64,000 nucleotides of DNA from Bacteroidales bacterium. Lineage in GTDB: Bacteria > Bacteroidota > Bacteroidia > Bacteroidales > Marinilabiliaceae. Where the stretch lies: the NCBI GenBank assembly GCA_900766825.1, contig CAAFWU010000067.1:1-64000 (forward strand). The letters are read 5' to 3'. Shown piece by piece: positions 35,853 through 45,561 of this stretch. The notes beneath the pieces were generated by a model. That model was given only the letters and a program-made list of their open reading frames with translations. It made no database searches and was not told where the DNA came from. How positions within the stretch are numbered: position 1 is the stretch's first letter; each line of letters opens with the position of its first letter. A program made the position numbers and the translations under genes.

Positions 35853-36566
35853 ATGGAATCAGCAGAGAAGCGCAAGCCCTTGAACCTATCTCACTTCCCC
35901 CTTCAGTTCATAACCAATGGGCGCAACGGAGCCGAATGTATTGAACAAGCCAAAAGAGTACTGGACGGCGGATGCCTTTGGGTGCAGCTCAGAATGAAAA
36001 ACGGAACTTTGGCCACAGCGGGCAACTCCACTACCCTATCGGACGAAGAGTTCGACCGCCAGATGAGAGAGACTGCCGAAAAGATGAAACTGCTGACCGA
36101 CCAATACGAAGCCACACTTATTATCGACGACAATGTTCTGCTGACCCAACACGTTAAAGCCAATGGCGTACATTTGGGCAAAAACGATATGCCACCTGCC
36201 GAAGCCCGTAAAATTTTGGGCTCAGACTACATCATTGGCGGCACGTGCAACACATTTGAGGACATAGAACGGATACACTCCACCGTGGATTACATAGGCT
36301 GCGGCCCCTTCCGTTTCACCACAACAAAGAAAAATCTGGCTCCCACTCTAGGCCTCGATGGCTATAGAGACATCACGTGGATGTGTCGCAGCAACGGCAT
36401 CGACACTCCCATTGTGGCCATTGGAGGCATCACCGTGGCAGACATTGGAGATGTGCTGCAAGCGGGACCCAACGGCATTGCTCTGAGCGGCGAGATAATA
36501 CACTCGGCAGACATGACAGCCAAGACCGAGGAGATAATAGAAGTCATGAACCAATGCTATAGGTAA
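35853..36566 (+). CDS. thiE: Thiamine phosphate synthase
   Basis: 237 residues from the ATG at 35853, 4 bp after the methyltransferase stop; a TTG inside the methyltransferase gene is an unlikely alternative. TIM-barrel ThiE motifs are clear: QLRMKN near residue 43, DDNVLL and GVHLGKNDM near 97-115, GCGPFRFTTTKKN near 150 and AIGGITVADI near 190. It joins HMP diphosphate and thiazole phosphate to give thiamine monophosphate. Lying directly behind a horizontally acquired R-M pair, and apart from the riboswitch-controlled thi operon, it may be expressed from the R-M promoter. Confidence 0.94.
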   Translation: MESAEKRKPLNLSHFPLQFITNGRNGAECIEQAKRVLDGGCLWVQLRMKNGTLATAGNSTTLSDEEFDRQMRETAEKMKLLTDQYEATLIIDDNVLLTQHVKANGVHLGKNDMPPAEARKILGSDYIIGGTCNTFEDIERIHSTVDYIGCGPFRFTTTKKNLAPTLGLDGYRDITWMCRSNGIDTPIVAIGGITVADIGDVLQAGPNGIALSGEIIHSADMTAKTEEIIEVMNQCYR

Positions 36567-36585
36567 GCAATATAACTTGAGGCAA

Positions 36586-39500
36586 ATGAGAAAATTAAGT
36601 TTAAAATCACTCACTCTGTTAATACTCACTCTGCCTCAGGTAACTCAGGGGCAGACTGTTGTTTCGGCCAATTTGGATGGCTATGTTTTGCCCGACTTCA
36701 TAACAACCAAGACCTACGATGCCTCGACCCTCATATCCGAAGAGCAGATAGGTCAGTTCAGCAACGAGACGCTACCCACTCTCAATGGCATTGCCGAGGG
36801 GCATAACGTACACCTTACAGCCTCTGGTTTCTATGCCGATGCCAATGGCAACGCAACCAAGAACACCTACGAAGTCACGAACGTTGTGGTCACGTGGGCT
36901 CTTGCAGGATCCGATGCCAATCTTTACCAACTAGACCCAAACACAAGCACCACATCGGAGGCTGCCACAATTACCAAACTCAACAAATCGTTCTTTCATG
37001 AATTGGAGGATCAAGAGCATGCTGGCAATTGGTTTCCAGAGGAGTATCTTCGCAAAGAGTACGACGGAACATATAAAGTGCTTATTCCCGACGGGGGCAT
37101 ACCTTTCACTCCAGTAAACAACGATATCTTTCTTCCAGGCGATGAGGAGGAGATGACGCTATACGATGGTGAATTCTCGAGCTATAAACCCACAACTGCT
37201 ACACATGTATCTCTGCATATTAAGTTGCCAGACAACTCAAATTACACCTTAGACAACAAAAATAGAGCCACCATAGACTACTGCTCTTGCGGCATAATAG
37301 ATTACATAACACTCCACGTGGTGCAAACAAACACCGAATGGGAGTACGGACTCACACTCAGCAAAGCGGGCTATAACTACTACAGAAAAGACGGAACCCT
37401 TGTATCGAAAAGCAACATCGGTTGCAAGGTAACAGACCAAAACGGAAATATTTACACACCCTTTATCAACATTATTCCAGTTGGCAACTACACCCTAACG
37501 TGGGAACTGACCAAAACCAGCATGACGGCCAACAGCACCTATATGGCCGACGTATCGAAATCCCAAACCACGTGCCAAGTTCTGCCCCGCACCCTATCAC
37601 TCTCCGACCCCACAACATTTTCCATTGCCGACCGACTCTACGACGGCACCACAACACTGGGCACCATAACGCCCCCCACGTTGGACCTGAGCAACATAGT
37701 GGGCTCCGACACCGTGAGCCTAATCTACACCCCCGACCTCTCACAAGTTAAAGCAGAGCCAGGCACCTACACCGTCTTCTTCGACCTTAAGCTCACCAAC
37801 CCCAGCTATCGTCTGGACACAACAACCGTTGCCGCACAAAGCCGCTATGCCGCATCATTCACCATTCTGCCAAACCCCAACGTCTTCAGCCCCAGCCAAA
37901 TATCTGGCACCGAACTAACCACCACCAAGGTCTACGATGGCAAGACAAGCCTCAGCGTGCCAACCGAAGGCATAGCTATAGAGGCCGACCCACGAGCCAA
38001 AATAATCAAAGCACGCTGCGACGGCTCCGATGCTGGCACACATGACGTTACCGTTACCATTCAGCTATCCGATGGCCTAACTTTTGCCGATGGCTCAACA
38101 GAGGCCGAACTCCCCTACCCTACACTGGCCACCATTGCGCCCCGAACGCTTATGTGGGCAACCAAAATTGAGGCCGAGGATAAAATTTACGATGGCACAA
38201 CCGAGGTAAGTGTGACAGCCGAAGCCACCTTGGGCAACATGCTACCCGACGACATTGACAAACTCTACGTCACAAGAACCAACTCTGTCGTTACGGCCGA
38301 CTCACCCGACGAGGGCATACAGATAATCCGCGGCTACTATGAGCTCTATGGCGAATCGGCTCATAACTACGTCCTGCCCGACGATGGACTCTGCATGGGC
38401 CAAGTGCTAATATTCAGCCGCAAGGCACTCACCATATCATTTAGCGAAATTCCAACTCTTACCTACGGTCACTCTACCCTGAGCCTCGACATGAGTGCCG
38501 ATGTCTACGTCTACACCATTCCCGCCGCCGACGGCATTCTCTCAATCGATGGCGTAGCAGGTCTCACCCTACCCGTGGGCTATGACCAAACCTATACCCT
38601 TCGCTTCACACCTCTGGACACTGTGCACTACATGGTCTCCACAGCCGATGTTACCGTTACCGTTCTGCCCAAAACAATAACCACAAGCGGAACCCTAACT
38701 TTGGCCACACATACATACGATGGGCAAACAACCGTGACCGACACATGGGTATCTCAATGGCCTGAACTCGAGGGTCTTGAGCCCAACGACCAAGTAACCC
38801 TAACGGTATCGGGAAACATAGAGAGCCACAACGTTGGGTCGCGCACCGCAACGCTCAGTCTATCGATCAAGGGTGCTCAAGCACAAAACTATGTGCTAAG
38901 CAGCGAAGCCACCAACATTGAAACCACGTGCCTTATTACCCAACGACGCATAGAAACTCTGGTATCTGAAGATCTGCCCACAAGCAAGGTCTACGACGGC
39001 ACCACACAAATAGACCTCGCCACAGTGCCCAAACCCCAACTAACCGACCTTGTGGACTCCGATGCCAACCTAATATGGGCAACATGTCTAAGTGCCCAAA
39101 CCGATGATAGAAAGGTGGGCGAACAAATGGCCACATTCCGCTGGGTCATAGAGGGCGACACCGAGGTTCTGAATAACTACAACATCCTGATGCCTGCGGC
39201 AACAACCACACCATTTGTCATCAGCGCCCGACAACTCACAGTATCCGATCCCATCTTTAGCTCCACAAACAAGATCTACGATGGCACCACCTCGGCCCCC
39301 GAAATGACCACATTGCCCGAGTTGACCAACGCCGTGGAGGACGACGACATTACCCTCATAACCTCAGCCGCGTACGACTTCCCAGCCGTTGGTCCACGAA
39401 CCATAACCGTAAGCTTCAACATTCAGGGTGCCGACAAAGACAACTACATAACTCCCGAACCCATAACTTTAGATGGCACAATAGAAAATTTTGATTATCA

Positions 39501-40296
39501 AGGCAATGACAATTTAACAGTCTCCTACACAAACAGCCAAGCCAACGTCCTCTGTTCCACCAATCAGGCTCTGCTCAAGGCAGAAATCGAGGGTCTGACC
39601 CCCAGCACCTTCTCCATAACCTTCGACAACGTAGGCAAAGAGAATGGCTTCGTAGACCTTGCTGACCAACCTTGGCCCACCTCGGGCAACGAAGCCGAAA
39701 TTGCGCTCAGCCTACCTACCGAAGCCAACACCTACAGCTCTCAATACATTGTCACAGGTCAACTGACAGCCACCGACGCCAGCGGTCTGCAAACCAACCC
39801 ACTGCCATTCAGCATCGAGTTGGGTCTCACGTCCGATCTGCTACACTTTAAGTTTGGCAACACCGTTCTGGTGGACAATAGCGACAACCTCTTCACCTCC
39901 TACCAATGGCTGTTCAATGACTCGCCCATAGAAGAGGCCACCAAGCAATACTATTACAACCTCAACTTGCCCAAAGGATGGTACGCAGTCAGCACTCTGC
40001 TCACCGATGGCACCACCCGCACAATATGCCCCCTTGAGTTCACAGGCTCCGCAGAGAGCACAAAACTGAACCTCAAAACTATGAGTTCAACCAATGGTAT
40101 GTTAACCATTGCCATTGGCATGGCCACTGATGAGGAGGGTATTCTGAACATATACAACCTAAGCGGCACACCACTTGTGAGCAACACCCCTTGTCACAAC
40201 AACTCCATGCAGACCATAAGTCTGCCTCAAGGACTCTACATTGTTTCTATAGAAACAGATAGCGAGTCTCTGCACCGCATGATTTTGATAAAGTAG
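36586..40296 (+). CDS. Large secreted YDG-repeat protein with T9SS type A sorting tail
   Basis: 1236 residues from the ATG at 36586 (a TTG 9 bp before is alternative). A signal peptide ends near residue 22 (TQGQT). Seven K-x-YDG/YDA-T type motifs occur near residues 42, 350, 448, 534, 709, 801 and 896, marking a chain of Ig-like YDG/MBG beta modules. The last ~85 residues (LNIYNLSGTPLV...SLPQGLYIVSIET...MILIK) are a type A sorting domain for the type IX secretion system, so the protein should be exported to the surface. Probable adhesin or surface fibre; no catalytic motif seen. It is 19 bp after thiE with no terminator between. Confidence 0.85.
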   Translation: MRKLSLKSLTLLILTLPQVTQGQTVVSANLDGYVLPDFITTKTYDASTLISEEQIGQFSNETLPTLNGIAEGHNVHLTASGFYADANGNATKNTYEVTNVVVTWALAGSDANLYQLDPNTSTTSEAATITKLNKSFFHELEDQEHAGNWFPEEYLRKEYDGTYKVLIPDGGIPFTPVNNDIFLPGDEEEMTLYDGEFSSYKPTTATHVSLHIKLPDNSNYTLDNKNRATIDYCSCGIIDYITLHVVQTNTEWEYGLTLSKAGYNYYRKDGTLVSKSNIGCKVTDQNGNIYTPFINIIPVGNYTLTWELTKTSMTANSTYMADVSKSQTTCQVLPRTLSLSDPTTFSIADRLYDGTTTLGTITPPTLDLSNIVGSDTVSLIYTPDLSQVKAEPGTYTVFFDLKLTNPSYRLDTTTVAAQSRYAASFTILPNPNVFSPSQISGTELTTTKVYDGKTSLSVPTEGIAIEADPRAKIIKARCDGSDAGTHDVTVTIQLSDGLTFADGSTEAELPYPTLATIAPRTLMWATKIEAEDKIYDGTTEVSVTAEATLGNMLPDDIDKLYVTRTNSVVTADSPDEGIQIIRGYYELYGESAHNYVLPDDGLCMGQVLIFSRKALTISFSEIPTLTYGHSTLSLDMSADVYVYTIPAADGILSIDGVAGLTLPVGYDQTYTLRFTPLDTVHYMVSTADVTVTVLPKTITTSGTLTLATHTYDGQTTVTDTWVSQWPELEGLEPNDQVTLTVSGNIESHNVGSRTATLSLSIKGAQAQNYVLSSEATNIETTCLITQRRIETLVSEDLPTSKVYDGTTQIDLATVPKPQLTDLVDSDANLIWATCLSAQTDDRKVGEQMATFRWVIEGDTEVLNNYNILMPAATTTPFVISARQLTVSDPIFSSTNKIYDGTTSAPEMTTLPELTNAVEDDDITLITSAAYDFPAVGPRTITVSFNIQGADKDNYITPEPITLDGTIENFDYQGNDNLTVSYTNSQANVLCSTNQALLKAEIEGLTPSTFSITFDNVGKENGFVDLADQPWPTSGNEAEIALSLPTEANTYSSQYIVTGQLTATDASGLQTNPLPFSIELGLTSDLLHFKFGNTVLVDNSDNLFTSYQWLFNDSPIEEATKQYYYNLNLPKGWYAVSTLLTDGTTRTICPLEFTGSAESTKLNLKTMSSTNGMLTIAIGMATDEEGILNIYNLSGTPLVSNTPCHNNSMQTISLPQGLYIVSIETDSESLHRMILIK

Positions 40297-40320
40297 ATAG
40301 AGATCCACAGAAACCATTTT

Positions 40321-40362
40321 AGGGAGCAAATTGCACGTTTTAATGCGATTTGCTCCCTATTT
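40321..40362 (+). terminator. Terminator after the YDG-repeat gene
   Basis: 14-bp stem (40321-40334 with 40345-40358, one wobble) followed by ATTTTG. Confidence 0.88.
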
Positions 40363-40423
40363 TGTTATTATGTTATCCCCCAGCCTATTATAACATACAA
40401 TCTCAATCATCACTTATGACTAA

Positions 40424-40468
40424 AAAAAGCGATCCCCACACAGGTCATTGCCTGAGCTGCGTGGGGAT
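40424..40468 (-). terminator. Terminator of the thi operon
   Basis: 12-bp stem with one mismatch (40432-40443 with 40457-40468); the plus-strand A-run before it becomes a TTTTTTT tract on the minus strand. Confidence 0.88.
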
Positions 40469-40513
40469 TTAATAAAGAAAATTTCTTGTGTCAGAAAAAA
40501 AAGGAGAAGAGAC

Positions 40514-41629
40514 CTACAGCTGCATAACCTCGTCCCAATCCTTCCAAACAGGCTCGCGACCTGCACGGCGTATGGCAGCAGCCACATCGGCTGTTTTGCG
40601 ATCGTCCGACACGTGGAACTGCTCCAAAGCCTGAGGATAGGTGTAATATCCACCGGGATCGGTGTGACTCTCGGCACTCATGGTGGTCACACCCAGAGCA
40701 CACATATGGTCACGAATATAGGCGGGCTCACGGGTCGAGTAGCTAATATCTACATCGTGGTCGAAAATGCGATAGGCAAAGGTTAGTTGCGCCAACTCCT
40801 TGTCGCTCATGATCACGTTGGGCTGGAAACCACCATTCTCGGCCATGCGCATGCGAGGGAAGTTGACGCTGTACTTGGTCTTCCAATAGTGTTTTTGCAA
40901 ATAGCGCAGATGATAGGCCATCATGGTCATGTCGGTTCGCCACTCCTCCAAACCGACCAAAACACCCATGCCAATTGTGTGCATGCCAGCTTGACCCATG
41001 CGGTCGAAACCATTCACACGCCACTCGAAATTGCTCTTCATGCCACGAGGGTGATAGATGTTATAATTCTCGCGATGGTAGGTCTCCTGGAAACATATGA
41101 CACCATTCACGCCCTCGGAGGCCAACATGGCATAGTCCTCGGTCTTGAGGGGCATAACCTCTATCTTGATGTTCGAAAAATACTTCTTGGCAATGCGCAC
41201 CGTCTCGGCAATGTAGTCGGGACCAGCCTTTACGGGGTTCTCTCCTGTGACCAAAAGGATGTTCTCGAAGGGACCGAGCTTCTTTATGGCTTTGTATTCA
41301 TTCTCAACCTCCTCCATGTTCAGAATCACGCGCTTCATGGGGTTGGTAACGTGAAAACTGCAATAGACGCAGGAGTTGGTGCAGGAGTTGGTGGTATAGA
41401 GAGGAATAAACATCTGAATCGTTTTGCCAAAGCGCTCCAGAGTATATTTCTGACTCAACTGAGCCATGGTCTCTAAATAGGGTTCGGCAGCGGGCGAGAT
41501 GAGGGCCATGAAATCGTCGACATCACATCGGCTCTTGCCCAAAGCTCGCAACACATCACTCTCTGTTTTGGAATAGATGCGCTCCGTTGTGTCTTCCCAC
41601 GATATTTTTTGTAGTTCGTCAGAAAACAT
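40514..41629 (-). CDS. thiH: 2-iminoacetate synthase
   Basis: 371 residues, radical SAM family. The 4Fe-4S motif CxxxCxxC is TNSCTNSCVYCSF near residue 86. It cleaves tyrosine to dehydroglycine (2-iminoacetate) and p-cresol for the thiazole ring. Presence of ThiH instead of glycine oxidase ThiO fits an anaerobe. Last gene of the thi operon, 21 bp after the transporter gene. Confidence 0.95.
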   Translation of the reverse strand: MFSDELQKISWEDTTERIYSKTESDVLRALGKSRCDVDDFMALISPAAEPYLETMAQLSQKYTLERFGKTIQMFIPLYTTNSCTNSCVYCSFHVTNPMKRVILNMEEVENEYKAIKKLGPFENILLVTGENPVKAGPDYIAETVRIAKKYFSNIKIEVMPLKTEDYAMLASEGVNGVICFQETYHRENYNIYHPRGMKSNFEWRVNGFDRMGQAGMHTIGMGVLVGLEEWRTDMTMMAYHLRYLQKHYWKTKYSVNFPRMRMAENGGFQPNVIMSDKELAQLTFAYRIFDHDVDISYSTREPAYIRDHMCALGVTTMSAESHTDPGGYYTYPQALEQFHVSDDRKTADVAAAIRRAGREPVWKDWDEVMQL

Positions 41630-41650
41630 ATGTTATTATTGTTTAGTTAC

Positions 41651-42574
41651 TTATAGTCGTTTATCTCTATCACTAATCACAATGCCCAAAAGAATAAGCA
41701 GTGCGCCACACCATGTGCTGAGGCTCTGTTCTTCGTTCGTCAGCAACACTGAGGCAATGAGGGGTATGACCGTGAGCAGATAGAGCATATTGTTTGTTCT
41801 CACTGTCCCCAATGTGTTCACCGACACATTCCAGAGCCATACGCAAAGACCAGAAGCCACCACACCCAAGTAGAGTGCTGGCAGCAGCACCTTAGCCTGA
41901 GCAAACAGAGCCACGTCAGTCTCAAAAGTTCCCCGCCACAGTGCCAAAGGCAGCATGCTCACCATGGCATAGAAAAAGAGTCGGCGCGAGATGAACACAG
42001 AGTGGTAGTGCGCAGCCAACGAGCGAAGCAGTATGGTGTAGAGAGCCCAGCAAAGCACAGCCCCAAAGGCCAAAAGATAGCCAAGATAGGCGTGGCTCCC
42101 TTCCACCGAAAACGATGGGCTACAGACCAAAACAACGCCCAAAAGAGCCAATGCCGAGCCCACAGCATAGAACCACCCAATGTGCGTGCGACCCATGAGC
42201 AGCAAAATGGCCGTGGTAACCACTGGTACCGTGGACACAATGACGCCCACGTCGGCCGACGAAGCATGACCCAAAGCCTCATACTCCAGCAAGAAGTAGA
42301 GCGAGCCGCCCGTGATGCCCAAGGCCGCCAAACGCAACTCGTCGCGCCACATTACTCGCCCATAGCCTCCACTTTGCGGCATCCAGCCCAAACCAATAAA
42401 ACGGCATGTGACCACCAAAGCCACGTAGGCCACCACAAACCTAAAGAGCATAAGCCCCAGCGGCGACACGCCAGCCGAGAGCACCTGCTTAGAGGCCGCA
42501 AATGTGGTGCCCCACACCAGTGCGGTGAGGAGTCCGGGCACGTAGTTTTGCCATTGGGGTTGTTCCAGTCTCAT
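41651..42574 (-). CDS. EamA/DMT-family membrane transporter within the thi operon
   Basis: 307 residues, about ten TM helices in two EamA repeats (GLLTALVWGTTFAASKQVL near residue 14; AYLGYLLAFGAVLCWALYT near 150). Members export or import amino acids and other metabolites. It sits between thiC (39 bp) and thiH (21 bp) and so shares the TPP-riboswitch transcript, which suggests transport of thiamine, a precursor, or a pathway by-product such as p-cresol. That role is inferred from position only. Confidence 0.85.
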   Translation of the reverse strand: MRLEQPQWQNYVPGLLTALVWGTTFAASKQVLSAGVSPLGLMLFRFVVAYVALVVTCRFIGLGWMPQSGGYGRVMWRDELRLAALGITGGSLYFLLEYEALGHASSADVGVIVSTVPVVTTAILLLMGRTHIGWFYAVGSALALLGVVLVCSPSFSVEGSHAYLGYLLAFGAVLCWALYTILLRSLAAHYHSVFISRRLFFYAMVSMLPLALWRGTFETDVALFAQAKVLLPALYLGVVASGLCVWLWNVSVNTLGTVRTNNMLYLLTVIPLIASVLLTNEEQSLSTWCGALLILLGIVISDRDKRL

Positions 42575-42613
42575 GGTTGCCTAAAGCGTTGACTGATAGG
42601 TTAAGGCGTAGGG

Positions 42614-44332
42614 TTACTTAGCGCACTCGGCCGAGCCCACACCCTTACGGGTCATGTCGCGGCTAATCCTCATGGCACAGAAGTTGGGTCCGCACATGGT
42701 GCAGTACTCGCCATCCTGATGCCCACCAGCCTTGAAATATTCCAAAGCGCGGTCTGGGTCCAGACTGAGGTTAAACTGGTCCTTCCATCGGAAGTCGAAA
42801 CGGGCCTTAGAGAGAGCGTCGTCGCGCACTGTGGCACCTGGGTGACCCTTGGCAATGTCGGCTGCATGGGCCGCAATTTTGTAGGTCACCACACCTGTGC
42901 GGACGTCCTCTTTATTAGGCAAACCCAAGTGTTCCTTGGGGGTAACGTAACAAAGCATGGCAGTGCCGAGCCAACCAATCTGAGCGGCACCAATGGCCGA
43001 GGTAATGTGGTCGTAGGCGGGCGCAATGTCGGTAACCAATGGACCGAGGGTGTAGAATGGCGCACCGTGGCACTTCTCGATTTGGCGCTCCATATTCTCG
43101 CGAATCTTGTGCATGGGCACGTGACCAGGACCCTCAATGAACACTTGCACATTCTTGTCCCACGCCCTTTGAACCAGTTCGCCCATGGTGTCCAATTCGG
43201 CAAACTGAGCACGGTCGTTGGCATCGTGGGTTGAGCCAGGACGCAATCCATCGCCCAGCGACAGAGCCACATCGTAGCGAGCCACAATGTCACATATATC
43301 ATCAAAATGCTCGTAGAGGAAGCTCTCTTTTTGATGATAGCGGCACCATGTGGAAATGATTGAACCACCGCGACTTACCATGCCAGTGAGTCGATCATCG
43401 GCCAAGTGCACATTGTGCAGACGGATGCCACAGTGGATGGTAAAGTAGTCAACACCCTGCTCACACTGCTCAATAAGTGTGTCTCGGAAGAGTTCCCAAG
43501 TCAGATCCTCGGCTTTGCCATTCACCTTTTCCATGGCCTGATACATAGGCACAGTGCCCACTGGCACAGGGCAGTTGCGCACAATCCATTCGCGCGTCTC
43601 GTGAATGTTGTCGCCCGTAGAGAGGTCCATAAGGGTATCGCCACCCCATTTGCAGCTCCATACGGCCTTTTCAACCTCCTCCTCAATGCTACTGGTGGTG
43701 GCCGAATTGCCGATGTTGGTGTTTATCTTGACCAAAAAGTTGGTGCCAATAATCATTGGTTCAGCTTCAGGGTGATTGATGTTGGCAGGCAACACAGCAC
43801 GACCTGCTGCAATCTCCTGTCGCACAAACTCTGGCGTTATGTGAGTCTCTATGCCCAACTCGGCGCAGTTCATATTCTCGCGTATGGCCACATACTCCAT
43901 CTCGGGGGTTATGACGCCTTGCTTGGCATAGTACATTTGGCTCACTTGTTCACCCTCCTTAGCACGCAATGGCAACTGGATATGCTCAAAGCGCAGATGA
44001 TCCAAACTCTTGTCGGCCAACCTCATACGGCCATACTCCGACGTCAGTTCGGCCAGTTGCTCCACACCGCCACGTTTCATTATCCATGGCTCGCGCAGTC
44101 GGGGCAGACCCTTGCGGAGGTCGATTACAGAATCGTCGTCGCCATAGGGACCACTGGTGTCATAGATTAGGACCAAACCATTGTCTTGTCGAGTCTCCTT
44201 ACCGTCGGCATCAATTGTGACCGTAGGAGTTAGGGTAACGCGACGCATGGCCACTTTGAGGTCGGGATAGAGATTGCCCGCGAGATAAGTCTTCTTGCTC
44301 CCGGGGAAGGTAATCTTTATGTTATCGTTCAT
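42614..44332 (-). CDS. thiC: Phosphomethylpyrimidine synthase
   Basis: 572 residues. It converts aminoimidazole ribotide to HMP phosphate by radical SAM chemistry. The conserved GPGHVPMHKIRENM is near residue 400 and the C-terminal cluster motif CxxCxxxxC is in CTMCGPNFCAMR near 550. The protein is shorter than the E. coli form (631) mainly at the N-terminus, which is normal for Bacteroidota. Second to third position in the thi operon, 35 bp after thiG. Confidence 0.97.
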   Translation of the reverse strand: MNDNIKITFPGSKKTYLAGNLYPDLKVAMRRVTLTPTVTIDADGKETRQDNGLVLIYDTSGPYGDDDSVIDLRKGLPRLREPWIMKRGGVEQLAELTSEYGRMRLADKSLDHLRFEHIQLPLRAKEGEQVSQMYYAKQGVITPEMEYVAIRENMNCAELGIETHITPEFVRQEIAAGRAVLPANINHPEAEPMIIGTNFLVKINTNIGNSATTSSIEEEVEKAVWSCKWGGDTLMDLSTGDNIHETREWIVRNCPVPVGTVPMYQAMEKVNGKAEDLTWELFRDTLIEQCEQGVDYFTIHCGIRLHNVHLADDRLTGMVSRGGSIISTWCRYHQKESFLYEHFDDICDIVARYDVALSLGDGLRPGSTHDANDRAQFAELDTMGELVQRAWDKNVQVFIEGPGHVPMHKIRENMERQIEKCHGAPFYTLGPLVTDIAPAYDHITSAIGAAQIGWLGTAMLCYVTPKEHLGLPNKEDVRTGVVTYKIAAHAADIAKGHPGATVRDDALSKARFDFRWKDQFNLSLDPDRALEYFKAGGHQDGEYCTMCGPNFCAMRISRDMTRKGVGSAECAK

Positions 44333-44367
44333 TGATATTGCAGAAAATCAGAACCTTAGCGGTTGAG

Positions 44368-45138
44368 TTAGTTATTAAGGAACGATGTGAGAGGGCTGCT
44401 GGCCTGAGCCGTTTCCACCACCGAGCCGAGACCCGCTTCGTAGGCCATGCGACCAGCCTCTACAGCTTGCTTGAAGGCGATTGCCATGTTCACGGGGTCG
44501 CCAGCCACGGCAATGGCTGTGTTCACCAACACGGCGTCGGCACCCATCTCCATGGCTGCGGCAGCATGGCTGGGGGCACCAATGCCAGCGTCGACAACCA
44601 CGGGCACTGTGCTCTGCTCAATAATGAGACGTAGAAAATCTTCGGTGCGCAGACCTTTGTTGGTGCCAATGGGGGCTGCCAGAGGCATAACAGTGGCTGC
44701 GCCAGCCTCCTCGAGACGCTTGCAGAGAATGGGGTCGGCCTGGCAATAGGGCAGAACCTTAAAGCCCAGTTTAACCAACTCCTCGGTGGCCTTGAGGGTC
44801 TCAATGGGGTCGGGCAAGAGGTGGCGGGGGTCGGGGTGAATTTCCAACTTAAGCCACTCTGTACCAAAGGCTTCGCGACTCAGTTTGGCCGCAAACACAG
44901 CCTCCTCGGCTGTGCGGACACCACTGGTGTTGGGCAACAACTGTATGTTGGGCTTGCGGATGTGCACCAACATATCGTCTTGAGCATTTTGCATGTCTAT
45001 GCGCTTCATGGCCACGGTGACCATCTCTGTGCCCGAAGCCTCAATGGACTTCTCCATCAAATCGTTGCTGCTAAATTTTCCTGTGCCAAGGAAAAGGCGC
45101 GAACCGAACTCTCGACCCGCAATTATAAGCTTGCTCAT
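44368..45138 (-). CDS. thiG: Thiazole synthase
   Basis: 256 residues, TIM barrel. LIIAGREFGSRLFLGTGKF begins the protein, the Schiff-base lysine is in VTVAMKRID near residue 45, and PVVVDAGIGAPSHAAAAME near 175 binds phosphate. It builds the thiazole phosphate from deoxyxylulose phosphate, ThiS thiocarboxylate and iminoacetate from ThiH. 80 bp after thiS. Confidence 0.96.
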   Translation of the reverse strand: MSKLIIAGREFGSRLFLGTGKFSSNDLMEKSIEASGTEMVTVAMKRIDMQNAQDDMLVHIRKPNIQLLPNTSGVRTAEEAVFAAKLSREAFGTEWLKLEIHPDPRHLLPDPIETLKATEELVKLGFKVLPYCQADPILCKRLEEAGAATVMPLAAPIGTNKGLRTEDFLRLIIEQSTVPVVVDAGIGAPSHAAAAMEMGADAVLVNTAIAVAGDPVNMAIAFKQAVEAGRMAYEAGLGSVVETAQASSPLTSFLNN

Positions 45139-45218
45139 CTAAATATTTATTTCTACTGTATTTTCGTTCTGATAATCAATGTATTTGAAAGAAAGTGATG
45201 GGACTATATGGGGGGAGA

Positions 45219-45416
45219 CTACCCTCCGCTGGCAGCGCGAATAATCATCACATTGTCGCCCTCGGCCAACTCCTTGGTCTGCCATGCGTCTCTTGAAACA
45301 ATGTCGGTGCCAATGGCCACGGCAACGCCAACGGCAGGCAGACCCAATTGCGCAATTAGGTCGGCCACTGTCTTGCCCTTAAAATCCAGAGCTTCGTTGT
45401 TTACTTTGATGTTCAT
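45219..45416 (-). CDS. thiS: Sulfur carrier protein ThiS
   Basis: 65 residues from the ATG at 45416; a longer frame reaching into the leader would start inside regulatory sequence. It is a ubiquitin-like carrier ending in the required Gly-Gly (AASGG), which is thiocarboxylated. The start ATG is preceded by AGAGG two bases upstream, an unusually good Shine-Dalgarno for this phylum. First gene of the thi operon, about 150 nt after the riboswitch aptamer. No thiF is in the window. Confidence 0.93.
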   Translation of the reverse strand: MNIKVNNEALDFKGKTVADLIAQLGLPAVGVAVAIGTDIVSRDAWQTKELAEGDNVMIIRAASGG

Positions 45417-45472
45417 ATCCTCTGATGTAATCAAATTAATCTTTGTGTTCTTTGTTAAAGAAAGAGGATATG
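45414..45472 (-). promoter_or_regulatory. thiS: Riboswitch expression platform: hairpin over the thiS start
   Basis: On the mRNA, CATATCCTCT (45472 down to 45463) is perfectly complementary over 10 nt to AGAGGATATG (45423 down to 45414), which contains the thiS Shine-Dalgarno and start codon. The loop is 39 nt. This would hide the start from ribosomes and indicates translational control. No T-tract follows, so it is not a transcription terminator. Confidence 0.75.
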
Positions 45473-45561
45473 CAAGTGATGTGAGCAATAGGTCCATTTG
45501 GCGGAGCAACCTTATGCCCCAAACTCAAAAAGCAATGACCCAAGCCGTCATGTGAGTCCCA

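Noticed and set aside
35829..35853. TTG start for thiE inside the methyltransferase gene
   Set aside because: An ATG 24 bp later fits the ThiE length and sits 4 bp after the methyltransferase stop.
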